A stretch of DNA of 64,000 nucleotides from Streptomyces sp. A0642 (GTDB lineage Bacteria; Actinomycetota; Actinomycetes; Streptomycetales; Streptomycetaceae): assembly GCF_004795105.1 (NCBI RefSeq), contig NZ_SSBL01000002.1:372001-436000 (forward strand), read 5' to 3'. Below the pieces are notes generated by a model that was given only the letters and a program-made list of their open reading frames with translations, ran no database searches and was not told the origin of the DNA. Each line of letters opens with the position of its first letter. The stretch's first letter is position 1. The translations under genes were made by a program, and so were the position numbers. Shown here in pieces: positions 54,190 through 64,000 of the stretch.

Positions 54190-56787
54190 GTGCCCGGTGA
54201 GAACCTGTCCCGCGACGAGGCCCATGAGCGGGCCGAGCTGCTGAGCGTCGACGGTTACGACGTCGTGCTCGACGTCCGTTCCGCGATCGGCGGGCCCGAC
54301 GGGGAGGGCGAGCAGACCTCCGGTCCGCGGACCTTCCGTTCGGTGACGACGATCCGGTTCCGCTCGGCGCGCGCCGGTGCGACGACCTTCGCCGATCTGA
54401 TCGCCCCGTCCGTGAACGCGGTGACCCTGGACGGCACGACGCTGGACCCGGCCACCGTCTTCGACGGGACGCGGGTGGCGCTGACCGGCCTGACGGAGGG
54501 CGAACACGTCCTCGTGGTCGACGCGCAGTGCGCGTACAGCAGGACCGGCGAGGGCATGCACCGCTTCGTCGACCCGGAGGACGGCGAGGTCTACCTCTAC
54601 ACGCAGTACGAGCCGGCCGACGCGCGGCGCGTCTTCGCCAACTTCGAGCAGCCCGACCTCAAGGCCCCCTTCCGCTTCCAGGTGACGGCCCCCGAGGAGT
54701 GGACGGTCTGGAGCAACGGGGCCGAGGAGTCCCGCGAGGGCGGCGTGTGGCGGTTCGCCGAGACGAAGCCGATCTCGACGTACATCACGGCGGTCGTCGC
54801 CGGTCCGTACCACTACGTGACGGACTCCTACAGCCGTACGTTCGACGACGGCACGACGCTGGAGATCCCGCTCGGCGCGCTCTGCCGCAAGGGGCTCGCC
54901 CGGCACTTCGACGCCGACGACGTCTTCCTGATCACCAAGCAGGGCCTGGACTTCTTCCACGACCACTTCGACTACCCGTACCCGTTCGGCAAGTACGACC
55001 AGGCGTTCGTGCCCGAGTACAACCTCGGCGCGATGGAGAACCCGGGCTGTGTCACGTTCCGCGAGGAGTACATCTTCCGCGGGAAGGTGACGCGGGCGGC
55101 GTACGAGAGCCGGGCCAACGTCATCCTGCACGAGATGGCGCACATGTGGTTCGGCGACCTCGTCACCATGCAGTGGTGGGACGACCTGTGGCTCAAGGAG
55201 TCGTTCGCCGACTTCATGGGCGTCTTCGCCATGGTGGAGTCCACCCGCTTCGAGGACGGCTGGATCACCTTCGCCAACAACCGCAAGTCCTGGGCCTACC
55301 GCGCCGACCAGCTGCCGTCCACCCACCCGATCACGGCCGACATCCGTGACCTGGAGGACGCCAAGCTGAACTTCGACGGCATCACGTACGCCAAGGGCGC
55401 GTCGGTCCTGAAGCAGCTGGTGGCGTACGTGGGGCGGGACGCGTTCCTGGAGGGCGCGCGGCGCTACTTCAAGAAGCACGCGTACGGCAACACCCGGCTG
55501 GGTGACCTGCTGTCGGTGCTGGGCGAGACGTCCGGGCGGGACATGACCTCATGGTCGCGCTCGTGGCTGCAGACCGCGGGCGTCAACTCGCTGACCCCGG
55601 TGGCGACGTACGACGCCGCGGGCCGGATCACCGAGCTGGCGGTCCTCCAGGAGGCGGCCGAGTCGCACCCCGACCTGCGGCCGCACCGGGTCGCGGTCGG
55701 CCTGTACCGGCGCACACCCGCCGGTGACCTGGTGCGTTACGCCCGGGCCGAGGCGGACGTGGCGGGTCCGCGTACCGTGATCACGGAGCTGGCCGGGGCC
55801 GAGCGGCCCGAGCTGATCCTCGTCAACGACGACGACCTGACGTACTGCAAGGTCCGCTTCGACGAGGTGTCGCTGGCCACGCTGCGGGCGCACCTGGGCG
55901 ACATCACGGACCCGCTGGCGCGGGCGCTGTGCTGGTCCGCGCTGTGGAGCCTCACCCGGGACGGGCTGATGCCCGCCCGCGACTTCGTCGCGCTGGTCCT
56001 GGACTTCTCCGGCCGGGAGACGGACATCGGCGTGCTCCAGATGCTGCACGCGTGGACGCGGACGGCGCTGACGCACTACGCGGCGCCGTCGTGGCGGGAG
56101 GAGGGCGGCCGGGCGCTGGCCGAGGGCGCCCTGCGCGAGCTGCGGCTCGCGGCGCCGGGCAGCGAGCCGCAGCTGGCGTGGGCCCGCTTCTTCGCGGCGG
56201 TCGCCGCCTCGGAGGCGGACTTCCAGCTGCTGTCGGGGCTGCTCGACGGGACCGCCCGGATCGACGGGCTCGACGTCGACCAGGAGCTCCGGTGGGCGTT
56301 CCTGTCCCCGCTGGCCTCGCACGGCGCGGCGGACGAGTCGGCCGTCGCGGCCGAACTGGCCCGGGACGACACGGCGTCCGGCAAGCGGCACCAGGTGCGC
56401 TGCCTGGCCTCGCGGCCCTCCGCAGCGGTCAAGGCGCAGGCGTGGGCGGGTGTCGTGGAGTCGGACGCGCTGTCCAACGCGCTGGTGGAGGCCACGATCC
56501 TGGGCTTCTCGCAGCCCTCGCAGCGGGAGTTGCTGGCGCCGTACGCGGCCCGGTACTTCGAGGTGATCGAGCGGGTGTGGGCCGAGCGGTCCATCCAGAT
56601 CGGGATGGCCGTGGTGAAGGGCCTGTTCCCCGCCCTTCAGGACGATCCCGCGACCCTGGCGGCGACGGACGCGTGGCTGGAGGCGCACGCGGACGCGGCG
56701 CCGGCGCTGCGGCGGCTGGTGCTGGAGGCGCGGGACGACCTCGCGCGGGGGCTGCGGGCGCAGGAGTGCGACTCGGCCGCGGTCTGA
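54190..56787 (+). CDS. pepN: Aminopeptidase N (M1 family)
   Basis: 865 residues from the GTG at 54190 (PGENLSRDEAHERA), chosen because AAAGGAG lies nine bases upstream; the frame is open to 54145. M1 metallopeptidase with GAMENPG at residue 280 and the zinc motif HEMAHMWFGDL at 314, plus the downstream Glu (WLKESFADF). A C-terminal ERAP1-like helical domain follows. It removes N-terminal residues from peptides in the cytoplasm. Confidence 0.95.
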   Translation: MPGENLSRDEAHERAELLSVDGYDVVLDVRSAIGGPDGEGEQTSGPRTFRSVTTIRFRSARAGATTFADLIAPSVNAVTLDGTTLDPATVFDGTRVALTGLTEGEHVLVVDAQCAYSRTGEGMHRFVDPEDGEVYLYTQYEPADARRVFANFEQPDLKAPFRFQVTAPEEWTVWSNGAEESREGGVWRFAETKPISTYITAVVAGPYHYVTDSYSRTFDDGTTLEIPLGALCRKGLARHFDADDVFLITKQGLDFFHDHFDYPYPFGKYDQAFVPEYNLGAMENPGCVTFREEYIFRGKVTRAAYESRANVILHEMAHMWFGDLVTMQWWDDLWLKESFADFMGVFAMVESTRFEDGWITFANNRKSWAYRADQLPSTHPITADIRDLEDAKLNFDGITYAKGASVLKQLVAYVGRDAFLEGARRYFKKHAYGNTRLGDLLSVLGETSGRDMTSWSRSWLQTAGVNSLTPVATYDAAGRITELAVLQEAAESHPDLRPHRVAVGLYRRTPAGDLVRYARAEADVAGPRTVITELAGAERPELILVNDDDLTYCKVRFDEVSLATLRAHLGDITDPLARALCWSALWSLTRDGLMPARDFVALVLDFSGRETDIGVLQMLHAWTRTALTHYAAPSWREEGGRALAEGALRELRLAAPGSEPQLAWARFFAAVAASEADFQLLSGLLDGTARIDGLDVDQELRWAFLSPLASHGAADESAVAAELARDDTASGKRHQVRCLASRPSAAVKAQAWAGVVESDALSNALVEATILGFSQPSQRELLAPYAARYFEVIERVWAERSIQIGMAVVKGLFPALQDDPATLAATDAWLEAHADAAPALRRLVLEARDDLARGLRAQECDSAAV

Positions 56788-56900
56788 CGCTGCTCGCGTG
56801 TGACGCCCTCGCCGGCGTGCGGTTCTCCTCGGCGAGGGGTCCGTCCTCGCACGCCGGACGGGCTGGGATGCCGGTGCGGGCAGGGTGCCGCCGGAGTGAG

Positions 56901-57365
56901 GGCCGGACCGCCCGTCCGGCGTCACCGGCCCACTGAGCCGCCCGGCACCCCCCGCAACGGTTCCGTCCTCAAACGCCGGACAGGCTGGGTACGCCGAGTG
57001 CGGCCGGCAGCCTGCCGGCACGGGCTGGGTTCGCCGAGGGTGGGCCGGCTGGCCGCCGCACCGGCTGGCGGCCGGACCGCCCGTCCGGCGTCACCGGCCC
57101 ACTGAGGCGCCCGGCACCCCCCGCAACGGTTCCGTCCTCAAACGCCGGACGGGCTGGGGAGGCCGAGTGCGGGCCGGCCGCCTGCCGCACGAGCTGGGTT
57201 ACCGAAGGCGGAACCGGCTGACCGCCGCACGGCTGGGTTCGCCAAGTGCGGTCCGGCTGGCCGCCGCACCGGCTGGGGGCCGGACCGCCCGTCCGGCGTC
57301 ACCGGCTCGCTGCGCCGCCCGGCACCCCCCGCAACGGTTCCGTCCTCAAACGCCGGACGGGCTGC
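56901..57365. repeat. Three direct repeats of an interspersed palindromic element
   Basis: Copies at about 56901-56990, 57070-57159 and 57278-57365 share about 88 nt with only a few changes. Each begins GGCCGGACCGCCCGTCCGGC and ends TCCGTCCTCAAACGCCGGAC. Both ends contain GTCCGGC/GCCGGAC complementary blocks, so a single copy can fold on itself. Similar ending sequences are common between Streptomyces genes, from memory. Spacings are 169 and 208 nt. Confidence 0.75.
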
Positions 57366-57557
57366 GTGGGGTCGTCGGCCATGCCTGGCGCGGCCGCGCG
57401 TCGGCGCGGTGAGCCGTGCGGTGGGACGGTGAACCCACCGCGGGCGCGGTGACCGCGCGGTGGGGCGGCGCGCTCCGTTGCGGGGCGGCGCTCGTGGGGC
57501 GTGGTGCGCCCCCGGCGGGGGTTCGTCATTCCCGGCGGGTCCGTCCTTTTCGGTTGT

Positions 57558-57571
57558 CGAACATGCGTACT
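57558..57571 (+). promoter_or_regulatory. SOS-box-like site (weak)
   Basis: CGAACATGCGTACT resembles the actinobacterial LexA site GAAC-N4-GTTC with one core mismatch (GTAC). It lies 81 nt upstream of the AbiEi/nuclease-like gene, in its lower-GC upstream region. One mismatch makes this a candidate only. Confidence 0.3.
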
Positions 57572-57651
57572 TTAGAACGGCGTTGTCCTGGAATGTCGAC
57601 GGACCTGTAACAGGGGTTAAGGCCCCGGCCGTGAGCGGGATACACCGGAGC

Positions 57652-58722
57652 ATGAACCAGAACACCCCGCCCTCCTCCTGTGACCTCCGCATCACCTCCG
57701 AGGTCCGTCAACGCGTCCTGACGACAGCCCAGTTGAAGGATCGCGGAGTCTCCCCCGCGCAGGCCGCCGAGCGGTGCCGGACCGGCGGGTCCTGGCAGCA
57801 GCCGTTGCCCGGCGTCTTCGTCCTGCACCCGGGGCCGCTCAGCGGCCGGGAGCGGCTGCGCTCCGCCCTGCTGTACGCGGGACGGCCTCCGGCCTCCGGC
57901 CGGCGGGGTGTTCCCGCGCAGCCGGCCGGCACGGAGGACCCCGGGTACGGCGAGGCGATGATCACCGGACTGGCCGCGCTCGCGCTGCACGGCTTCGCCG
58001 CCGCGCCGCCCGCCGTCTCCCTGGACCGCGTCGATGTGCTGGTGCCCCGCAACCGCCGGCTGCGCTCGGTCCGGTACGTGCGCCTGGTGCGCGGTTCCCG
58101 GCTGCCGCGGCCGGAGTGGCTGGACGGGACGCCGGTGGCGCCGGTGGCCCGCGCCCTGGCGGACGCCGTGGTCGGACTGGCGGACGCCCACACCGTGCGC
58201 CGGCTGCTCACCGAGGCGGTCCGCGGCGGCCACTGCGAACCCGCGGTCGTCGTCGGGGAACTGAACCGCGCCAAGGTGCTCGACCGCCCCCAGGTCGTGA
58301 ACGCCGTGGACTCACTGCTCGCCGAGGGCCGGGCCCTGGCGGAGGAGCGGCTGTACGACATGGTGCGCACCCACGGCCTCCCGGAGCCGCTGTGGAACGT
58401 GGACCTGCGGCTGCCCGGCGGCCCGCACCTGGGCGCCGTCGACGCCTACTGGCCCGAGGAGGCGGTCGCCGTGGAGCTGGACACCAGGTCGCCGCGCCAC
58501 AGCCGGCTCGACGACGACCGCCGCCAGGAGGAGCACGAGGCCGAGTGGTCCGCGTACGCCGCGCGGCGCGAGCACCTGGAGCGGCTGGGCGTCACCGTCG
58601 TCCACCTGACACCGAGGAAGCTTCGGGACACGCGGGAGCAGCAGGCGGCCGTGGTCCGGACGGCGTTGATGGCGGCGGCCGACCGCGAACCCGCCGCGTA
58701 CGTGATGATCCTGCCGCGATGA
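57652..58722 (+). CDS. AbiEi-antitoxin-domain protein with nuclease-like C-terminus
   Basis: 356 residues from the ATG at 57652 (MNQNTPPSS). The N-terminal TTAQLKDRGVSPAQAAERCR followed by WQQPLPGVFVLHPG fits the AbiEi winged-helix domain found in many actinobacterial hypotheticals. The C-terminal 90 residues, with LGAVDAYWPEEAVAVELDT, DDDRRQEEH and LERLGVTVVHLTPRKL, resemble the DUF559/Vsr-like PD-(D/E)XK nuclease pattern, though the usual motif glycine-histidine spacing is altered. No AbiEii toxin gene is adjacent, so this is not a type IV toxin-antitoxin pair. Nucleic-acid cleavage is inferred. Confidence 0.75.
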   Translation: MNQNTPPSSCDLRITSEVRQRVLTTAQLKDRGVSPAQAAERCRTGGSWQQPLPGVFVLHPGPLSGRERLRSALLYAGRPPASGRRGVPAQPAGTEDPGYGEAMITGLAALALHGFAAAPPAVSLDRVDVLVPRNRRLRSVRYVRLVRGSRLPRPEWLDGTPVAPVARALADAVVGLADAHTVRRLLTEAVRGGHCEPAVVVGELNRAKVLDRPQVVNAVDSLLAEGRALAEERLYDMVRTHGLPEPLWNVDLRLPGGPHLGAVDAYWPEEAVAVELDTRSPRHSRLDDDRRQEEHEAEWSAYAARREHLERLGVTVVHLTPRKLRDTREQQAAVVRTALMAAADREPAAYVMILPR

Positions 58723-58913
58723 GCCCGTGAGACGCCCCGCCCCTCACGTATCCACCGTTTCGTCCCGCGTGACGCTTCGGCCCCCTTGGCGGAAGTCCGC
58801 CATGTCCGCAACTCGCCTCTCACAAGTCTCCACAAACCCCTGTCATTTACGAAAGGGTGAGCGGTCATCCGGTACCGATTTCCGGACTCTCTCTTTCACA
58901 TACAGGGATGCTG

Positions 58914-61900
58914 ATGACCTCCGAATCCCCCAGTCCCATACCCGGGGCGAGACGCGTGGCCCGCGTCGCGGCCGCCGCCGGACTGGTGGCCGCCCTGGCC
59001 GCCACCGGCGTCGCCCCCGTCTTCGCGGCCGACGACCCGGCCACCACCCCCGTCAAGTCCGCCGGCAACAGCCGGGCGGACAAGCTCGGCACGGCTGACG
59101 CCGACGTTCTCGCCAAGGCCGAGGCCAAGGGCGAGAAGAACATCACGATGATGGTCGCCACCGCTCCCGGGGCGACCGAGCAGGTCACCGCGCAACTGGA
59201 CGCCGTCAAGGGCTCCGTGCTGGGGCGTGCGTACGACAAGCTCGGCTACGTGCGGGCCACCGTGCCCACCGCGGGCGCCGAGGCCGCCATCAAGGCGGCC
59301 TCCAAGCTGTCCTCCGTGCACGGCATCGATCTCAAGCAGGAGATCGTGCTGGACGACCCGACGCCCTCGGGCGACCGGGCGGCCGGCAGCCGGGCAGCGG
59401 CGAAGTCGACGGGGACCTACCCGGCGCCCGGGAAGTCGACCCCGGCGAAGAACCCGTACAACCCGTCCTTCGAGACGGGTGCGGTCGACTTCGTCAAGCA
59501 GCACCCGAAGGCCGACGGCCGCGGCGTGACCATCGGCATCCTCGACTCGGGTGTCGACCTCGGCCACCCGGCGCTGCAGAAGACCACCACCGGTGAGCGC
59601 AAGATCACCGACTGGGTGACGGCCACCGACCCGGTGAGCGACAACGACGGCACCTGGCTGCGGATGACGGACGCCGTGTCCGGCCCGACGTTCACCTACG
59701 GCGGCCGCACCTATGCGGCCCCGGCGGGTTCGTACCGGATCAGCGTGTTCAAGGAAGCCGCCACCAAGGGCGGCGACATGGCGGGCGACCTCAACCGCGA
59801 CGGTGACACCACCGACGCGTGGGGCGTCCTGTACGACCCGGTCACCGGCACCACCCGGGTGGACCTCAACGGCAACGCCGACTTCTCCGACGACGCCGTC
59901 CTGGAGCCGTACAAGGAGAAGCACCAGGTCTCCTACTTCGGTCAGGACGACCCGCGGACGGACGTCGTCGAGCGCATCCCGTTCGTCGTGGAGACCCGCA
60001 AGAAGGTCGTGTACAACGCGGCGGGCGACACCTCCGACTACGTCAGCATCGGCGTCATCGAGTCCGAGCACGGCACGCACGTCGCGGGCATCACCTCCGC
60101 GAACGGCCTGTTCGGCGGCCGGATGAGCGGGGCCGCGCCCGGCGCGAAGATCGTCTCCTCGCGCGCCTGCTCCTGGTCCGGCGGCTGCACCAACATCGCG
60201 CTCACCGAGGGCATGATCGACCTCGTCGTGAACCGCGGCGTCGACGTCGTCAACATGTCGATCGGCGGTCTGCCGCCGCTCAACGACGGCAACAACGCCC
60301 GCTCGGAGCTGTACAAGCGGCTCATCGACATCTACGGCGTCCAGCTGGTCATCTCGGCCGGCAACGACGGTCCGGGCGTCAACACCATCGGAGACCCCGG
60401 TCTCGCCGACCACGTCATCTCGGTCGGCGCGTCCATCTCCAAGGAGACCTGGGCCTCGAACTACGGCTCCGGCGTCACCAAGAAGTACGACATGATGCCG
60501 TTCTCCTCGCGCGGTCCGCGTGAGGACGGCGGCTTCGCGCCGACCCTGACGGCCCCCGGCGCGTCGATCAACTCGACGCAGACCTGGCTGCCCGGGGGTC
60601 CGGTCAAGGAGTCGGGCTACTCCCTGCCGGCCGGCTACTCCATGCTCCAGGGCACGTCGATGGCCTCCCCGCAGGCCGCCGGCGCGACCGCGCTGCTGCT
60701 GTCCGCCGCGAAGCAGAAGCACATCGAGCTGCCCCCGGCCGATCTGCGCACCGCGCTGACCAGCACCGCCACCCGGATCAAGGGAGTGCCCGCGCACGCC
60801 CAGGGCGCCGGTCTGATCAACATCATCGGCGCCTGGAAGCAGATCGAGAAGAAGGGCGCCCCGGCGCACGAGTACACGGTCAAGGCCCCGGTCGACACCG
60901 CGATCGACTTCGCGCTGAAGACCCCGGGCTTCGGCACCGGCCTGTACGACCGCGAGGGCGGCCTCAAGGCCGGCCAGAAGAAGTCCTACGACGTCACGGT
61001 CACCCGCACCACGGGCCCGGACAAGGACGTCAAGCACAAGCTGTCCTGGAAGTACGACGACGGCACCTTCCGCCTGACCGGCCCGGACACCGTCTCGCTG
61101 CCGCTGGGCAAGCCGGTGACGGTCAAGGTCCAGGCGAAGCCGGGCAGCGCGGGCGTGCACAGCGCGATCCTGCAGCTCGACGACGCGAAGACCTCCGGTG
61201 TGGACCAGCAGATCCTGACGACGGTCGTCGTCGCCAAGGACCTGGTGGAGCCGGCCTACGCGTACACGGCGTCCGGCTCGGTGCAGCGCAACAGCACCAC
61301 CTCGTACTTCGTGAACGTGCCGGAGGGCGCCAAGACCCTCGAGGTCGCCATGAGCGCCCTGCGCTCGGGCAGCCAGACCCGCTTCATCTCCATCCACCCG
61401 TACGGGGTGCAGGTGGAGGACAGCGGGACGCCCTACTGCTACCCGAACTACGAGAACCCGGCCAACACCTGCCGCCCCGACGTGCGCTCGTACGCCGACC
61501 CGCAGCCCGGTGTCTGGGAGATCGAGGTCGAGGCCCGGCGTACGTCGCCGCTGCTGGACAACCCGTACAAGCTGGATGTCTCGCTGCTCGGCGCGACCTT
61601 CGACCCGGCGGTGCAGACCATCGCCGAGGCGAAGATCGGCACCCCGGCCGCGGTGGACTGGACGGTCACCAACAACGCCGGCGCCCTGACGGGCAAGCTC
61701 AAGGGCGGCTCGCTGGGCTCGGCCGACGTCGAGCGTCCGTCGATCTCCACGGGCGGCACGTACGTGAAGGAGGTCACCATCGGTGCGGGCGTCGAGAAGC
61801 TGGACGTCGCCATCGGCGGCACCTCCGACGCCAACGCCGACCTGGACCTGTACGTCTACAAGGGCACCGCTCAGGTGGGCGCCTCCACGACGGCAGGCTC

Positions 61901-62216
61901 CGAGGAGTCCGTCAGTCTGGTGAAGCCCGCCGCGGGCACGTACAAGGTCGTCATCGAGGGCTACGACGTGCCGGCCGGCACGACCGAGTACGACTACCGC
62001 GACGTGTACTACTCGCCGTCGCTCGGTGCGATCAACGTCGACGAGTCGAAGGCCGTGAACCTGGCCCCCGGCGCGTCGGCCCAGGTCGGCGCCGAGGTCG
62101 CGGTCGCCGGTGCGGCCCCCGAGGGTCGGCAGTTCTTCGGCGAGGTCCAGCTGGTGAACGCACACGGCACCGCCGCGGGCACCGGAAGCGTCGTGATCCA
62201 GAAGGTCACGCCGTAA
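58914..62216 (+). CDS. Large secreted S8 (subtilisin-type) serine peptidase
   Basis: 1100 residues from the ATG at 58914 (AGGG upstream). Signal peptide residues 1-36 ending APVFA-A; the ARR sequence is not a full twin-arginine motif. The pro-region is followed by a peptidase domain with D211 (GILDSGVD), H386 (EHGTHVAGI), oxyanion N in SAGNDG and S582 (QGTSMASPQAAG). The D-to-H interval of 175 residues carries an insert with two Ca-loop-like segments, DLNRDGDTTD and DLNGNADFSDD. The C-terminal half (about 650-1100) is beta-rich and lacks an anchor, so it is released. Confidence 0.92.
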   Translation: MTSESPSPIPGARRVARVAAAAGLVAALAATGVAPVFAADDPATTPVKSAGNSRADKLGTADADVLAKAEAKGEKNITMMVATAPGATEQVTAQLDAVKGSVLGRAYDKLGYVRATVPTAGAEAAIKAASKLSSVHGIDLKQEIVLDDPTPSGDRAAGSRAAAKSTGTYPAPGKSTPAKNPYNPSFETGAVDFVKQHPKADGRGVTIGILDSGVDLGHPALQKTTTGERKITDWVTATDPVSDNDGTWLRMTDAVSGPTFTYGGRTYAAPAGSYRISVFKEAATKGGDMAGDLNRDGDTTDAWGVLYDPVTGTTRVDLNGNADFSDDAVLEPYKEKHQVSYFGQDDPRTDVVERIPFVVETRKKVVYNAAGDTSDYVSIGVIESEHGTHVAGITSANGLFGGRMSGAAPGAKIVSSRACSWSGGCTNIALTEGMIDLVVNRGVDVVNMSIGGLPPLNDGNNARSELYKRLIDIYGVQLVISAGNDGPGVNTIGDPGLADHVISVGASISKETWASNYGSGVTKKYDMMPFSSRGPREDGGFAPTLTAPGASINSTQTWLPGGPVKESGYSLPAGYSMLQGTSMASPQAAGATALLLSAAKQKHIELPPADLRTALTSTATRIKGVPAHAQGAGLINIIGAWKQIEKKGAPAHEYTVKAPVDTAIDFALKTPGFGTGLYDREGGLKAGQKKSYDVTVTRTTGPDKDVKHKLSWKYDDGTFRLTGPDTVSLPLGKPVTVKVQAKPGSAGVHSAILQLDDAKTSGVDQQILTTVVVAKDLVEPAYAYTASGSVQRNSTTSYFVNVPEGAKTLEVAMSALRSGSQTRFISIHPYGVQVEDSGTPYCYPNYENPANTCRPDVRSYADPQPGVWEIEVEARRTSPLLDNPYKLDVSLLGATFDPAVQTIAEAKIGTPAAVDWTVTNNAGALTGKLKGGSLGSADVERPSISTGGTYVKEVTIGAGVEKLDVAIGGTSDANADLDLYVYKGTAQVGASTTAGSEESVSLVKPAAGTYKVVIEGYDVPAGTTEYDYRDVYYSPSLGAINVDESKAVNLAPGASAQVGAEVAVAGAAPEGRQFFGEVQLVNAHGTAAGTGSVVIQKVTP

Positions 62217-63455
<1,239 letters not shown>

Positions 63456-63487
63456 CGCGGCGGGGGCGGGCGGAGTGCCGGGGGGCG

Positions 63488-63504
63488 GCACCGCTGAGCG
63501 GTGC
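63488..63504. terminator. Possible hairpin between asd and the DUF1203 gene
   Basis: GCACCGC/GCGGTGC, seven bp with a 3-nt loop, lies 32 nt past asd between convergent genes, next to C- and G-rich runs. It is short, so termination is uncertain. Confidence 0.4.
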
Positions 63505-63548
63505 TCTCCCCCGCCCGCCCCCTCCCGAAACCGGGGCTCCGGGAGCGC

Positions 63549-64000
63549 TCAGGGGCGCCGTACCTCGAAGTGCCAGCAGCCGTACTCCACGGCCCGCACG
63601 TGCACCAGCGCCACCTCCGGATCGGCGAAGGCCTCCTCGAACGCCTCGTCGTACCCCCGTTCCCCGTCCGCCGGGATCTCCATCAGCCGGCCGCCCACGA
63701 TGTGGCCCTCCGCGTTGTAGCGCCGGACCGTCCGCAGCGCGCCCGCCCGCGAGAACGGGTAGCCGGGCCCGTCGGCCGCGGGCCCCTCGCAGTCCTCGGC
63801 GTGGATGAAGACCGGGCCCTGCTCGTCGTACGCCCCGGGGCGGGCCCACGTCGCGGCCGCCCAGCGCCGCAGCGGCGCGTACGAGACGAGGGCGATCCGC
63901 TCCCCCACCTCGTTCCCGCGCAGGCAGCAGCGCAGGGGGTCGCCCGCGTCCGTGGCGGTGTACGGGACGCAGGCGCGTCCCGCGTCGTCGGTCTCGCGGA
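63549..64000 (-). CDS. DUF1203 domain-containing protein (partial, start outside window)
   Basis: The minus-strand frame is open from 63549 to the window edge, giving about 150 C-terminal residues. It includes PLRCCLRGNEVGERIALVSY, VFIHAEDCEGP, RRYNAEGHIVGGRLMEIP and a C-terminal YGCWHFEVRRP, as in the DUF1203 family. Two adjacent cysteines and a His-containing loop may bind metal. The in-frame GTG at 63908 is internal, not the start, because conserved sequence continues upstream of it. Function is unknown. Confidence 0.8.
   Translation of the reverse strand, partial: RETDDAGRACVPYTATDAGDPLRCCLRGNEVGERIALVSYAPLRRWAAATWARPGAYDEQGPVFIHAEDCEGPAADGPGYPFSRAGALRTVRRYNAEGHIVGGRLMEIPADGERGYDEAFEEAFADPEVALVHVRAVEYGCWHFEVRRP

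Larger units (their letters stand above)
56788..57651. other. 864-nt gene-free region with repeats
   Basis: No gene is supported. It holds three long direct repeats at 56901-57365, a fourth partial CCGTCCTCGCACGCCGGACG element at about 56840, GCGGTG-rich sequence after 57390, and a lower-GC promoter-like stretch with an SOS-box-like site just before 57570. Short frames here share the repeats and are not coding. Confidence 0.7.

Noticed and set aside
56800..57610. Several short open frames in the gap after pepN
   Set aside because: They translate the repeat copies in different frames and have no independent support.

Overview
This window is high-GC actinobacterial chromosome, almost certainly from a Streptomyces. 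The signs are very high GC3, many GTG starts, a contiguous rne-rplU-rpmA-obg and mreBCD-pbp2-sfr arrangement, paired clpP1/clpP2 genes upstream of clpX, and Nur-type and ClgR-type operator sequences. From memory, the gene order resembles S. coelicolor from about SCO2590 to SCO2643; I could not check this by alignment. No phage, transposase, integrase or CRISPR array was seen.

Layout. (1) 1-5.9 kb: cell-wall glycopolymer genes, namely the tail of one TagF-like gene, a 1189-residue GT2/TagF fusion, and a convergent GT4 glycosyltransferase with a beta-rich tail. (2) 6.2-15.5 kb, minus strand: rne, then galU, a sugar-phosphate nucleotidyltransferase and a glycerol-1-phosphate-dehydrogenase-like gene, then rplU-rpmA-obg. 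The three metabolic genes lie inside the usually compact rne-rplU cluster. (3) 15.7-21.4 kb: a TIGR03960 radical SAM gene and its TIGR03936 partner separated by a repeat-built membrane protein, plus a CYTH-CHAD protein. (4) 21.5-28.7 kb: the elongation/spore-wall cluster mreB-mreC-mreD-pbp2-sfr, and ndk. (5) 28.7-39.1 kb: a DUF4233 gene, folC and valS; a plus-strand membrane protein; then clpX, clpP2, clpP1 and tig. (6) 39.2-44.7 kb: tRNA-Pro and tRNA-Gly, a 64-residue membrane peptide, an acyltransferase, an HD hydrolase, a SpoIIE-type phosphatase and an Eis-type acetyltransferase. (7) 44.8-54.1 kb: nei, rpiB, two paralogous amino-acid permeases, an FAD oxidoreductase, bioY, sodF with a Nur box, a DUF4240 gene and a DsbA-type thiol protein. 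(8) 54.2-64 kb: pepN, a repeat-filled 0.86-kb gap, an AbiEi/nuclease-like protein, a large secreted subtilase, asd and a partial DUF1203 gene.

Functionally, most of the window is core growth machinery: envelope synthesis (TagF and GT genes, galU, mre/pbp2/sfr), translation and RNA processing (rne, rplU, rpmA, obg, valS, tRNAs) and proteolysis or folding (clpX, clpP1, clpP2, tig, pepN). The more unusual items are a predicted G1P/CDP-polyol supply module inside the rne-rplU cluster, a multi-stem RNA leader before rplU, a hairpin that buries the Shine-Dalgarno sequence of an FAD oxidoreductase under a perfect inverted repeat, the repeat-built membrane protein between two radical-SAM partners, and the repeated basic motif in both arms of RNase E/G. 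I saw no single clear-cut new system; these are the best leads.
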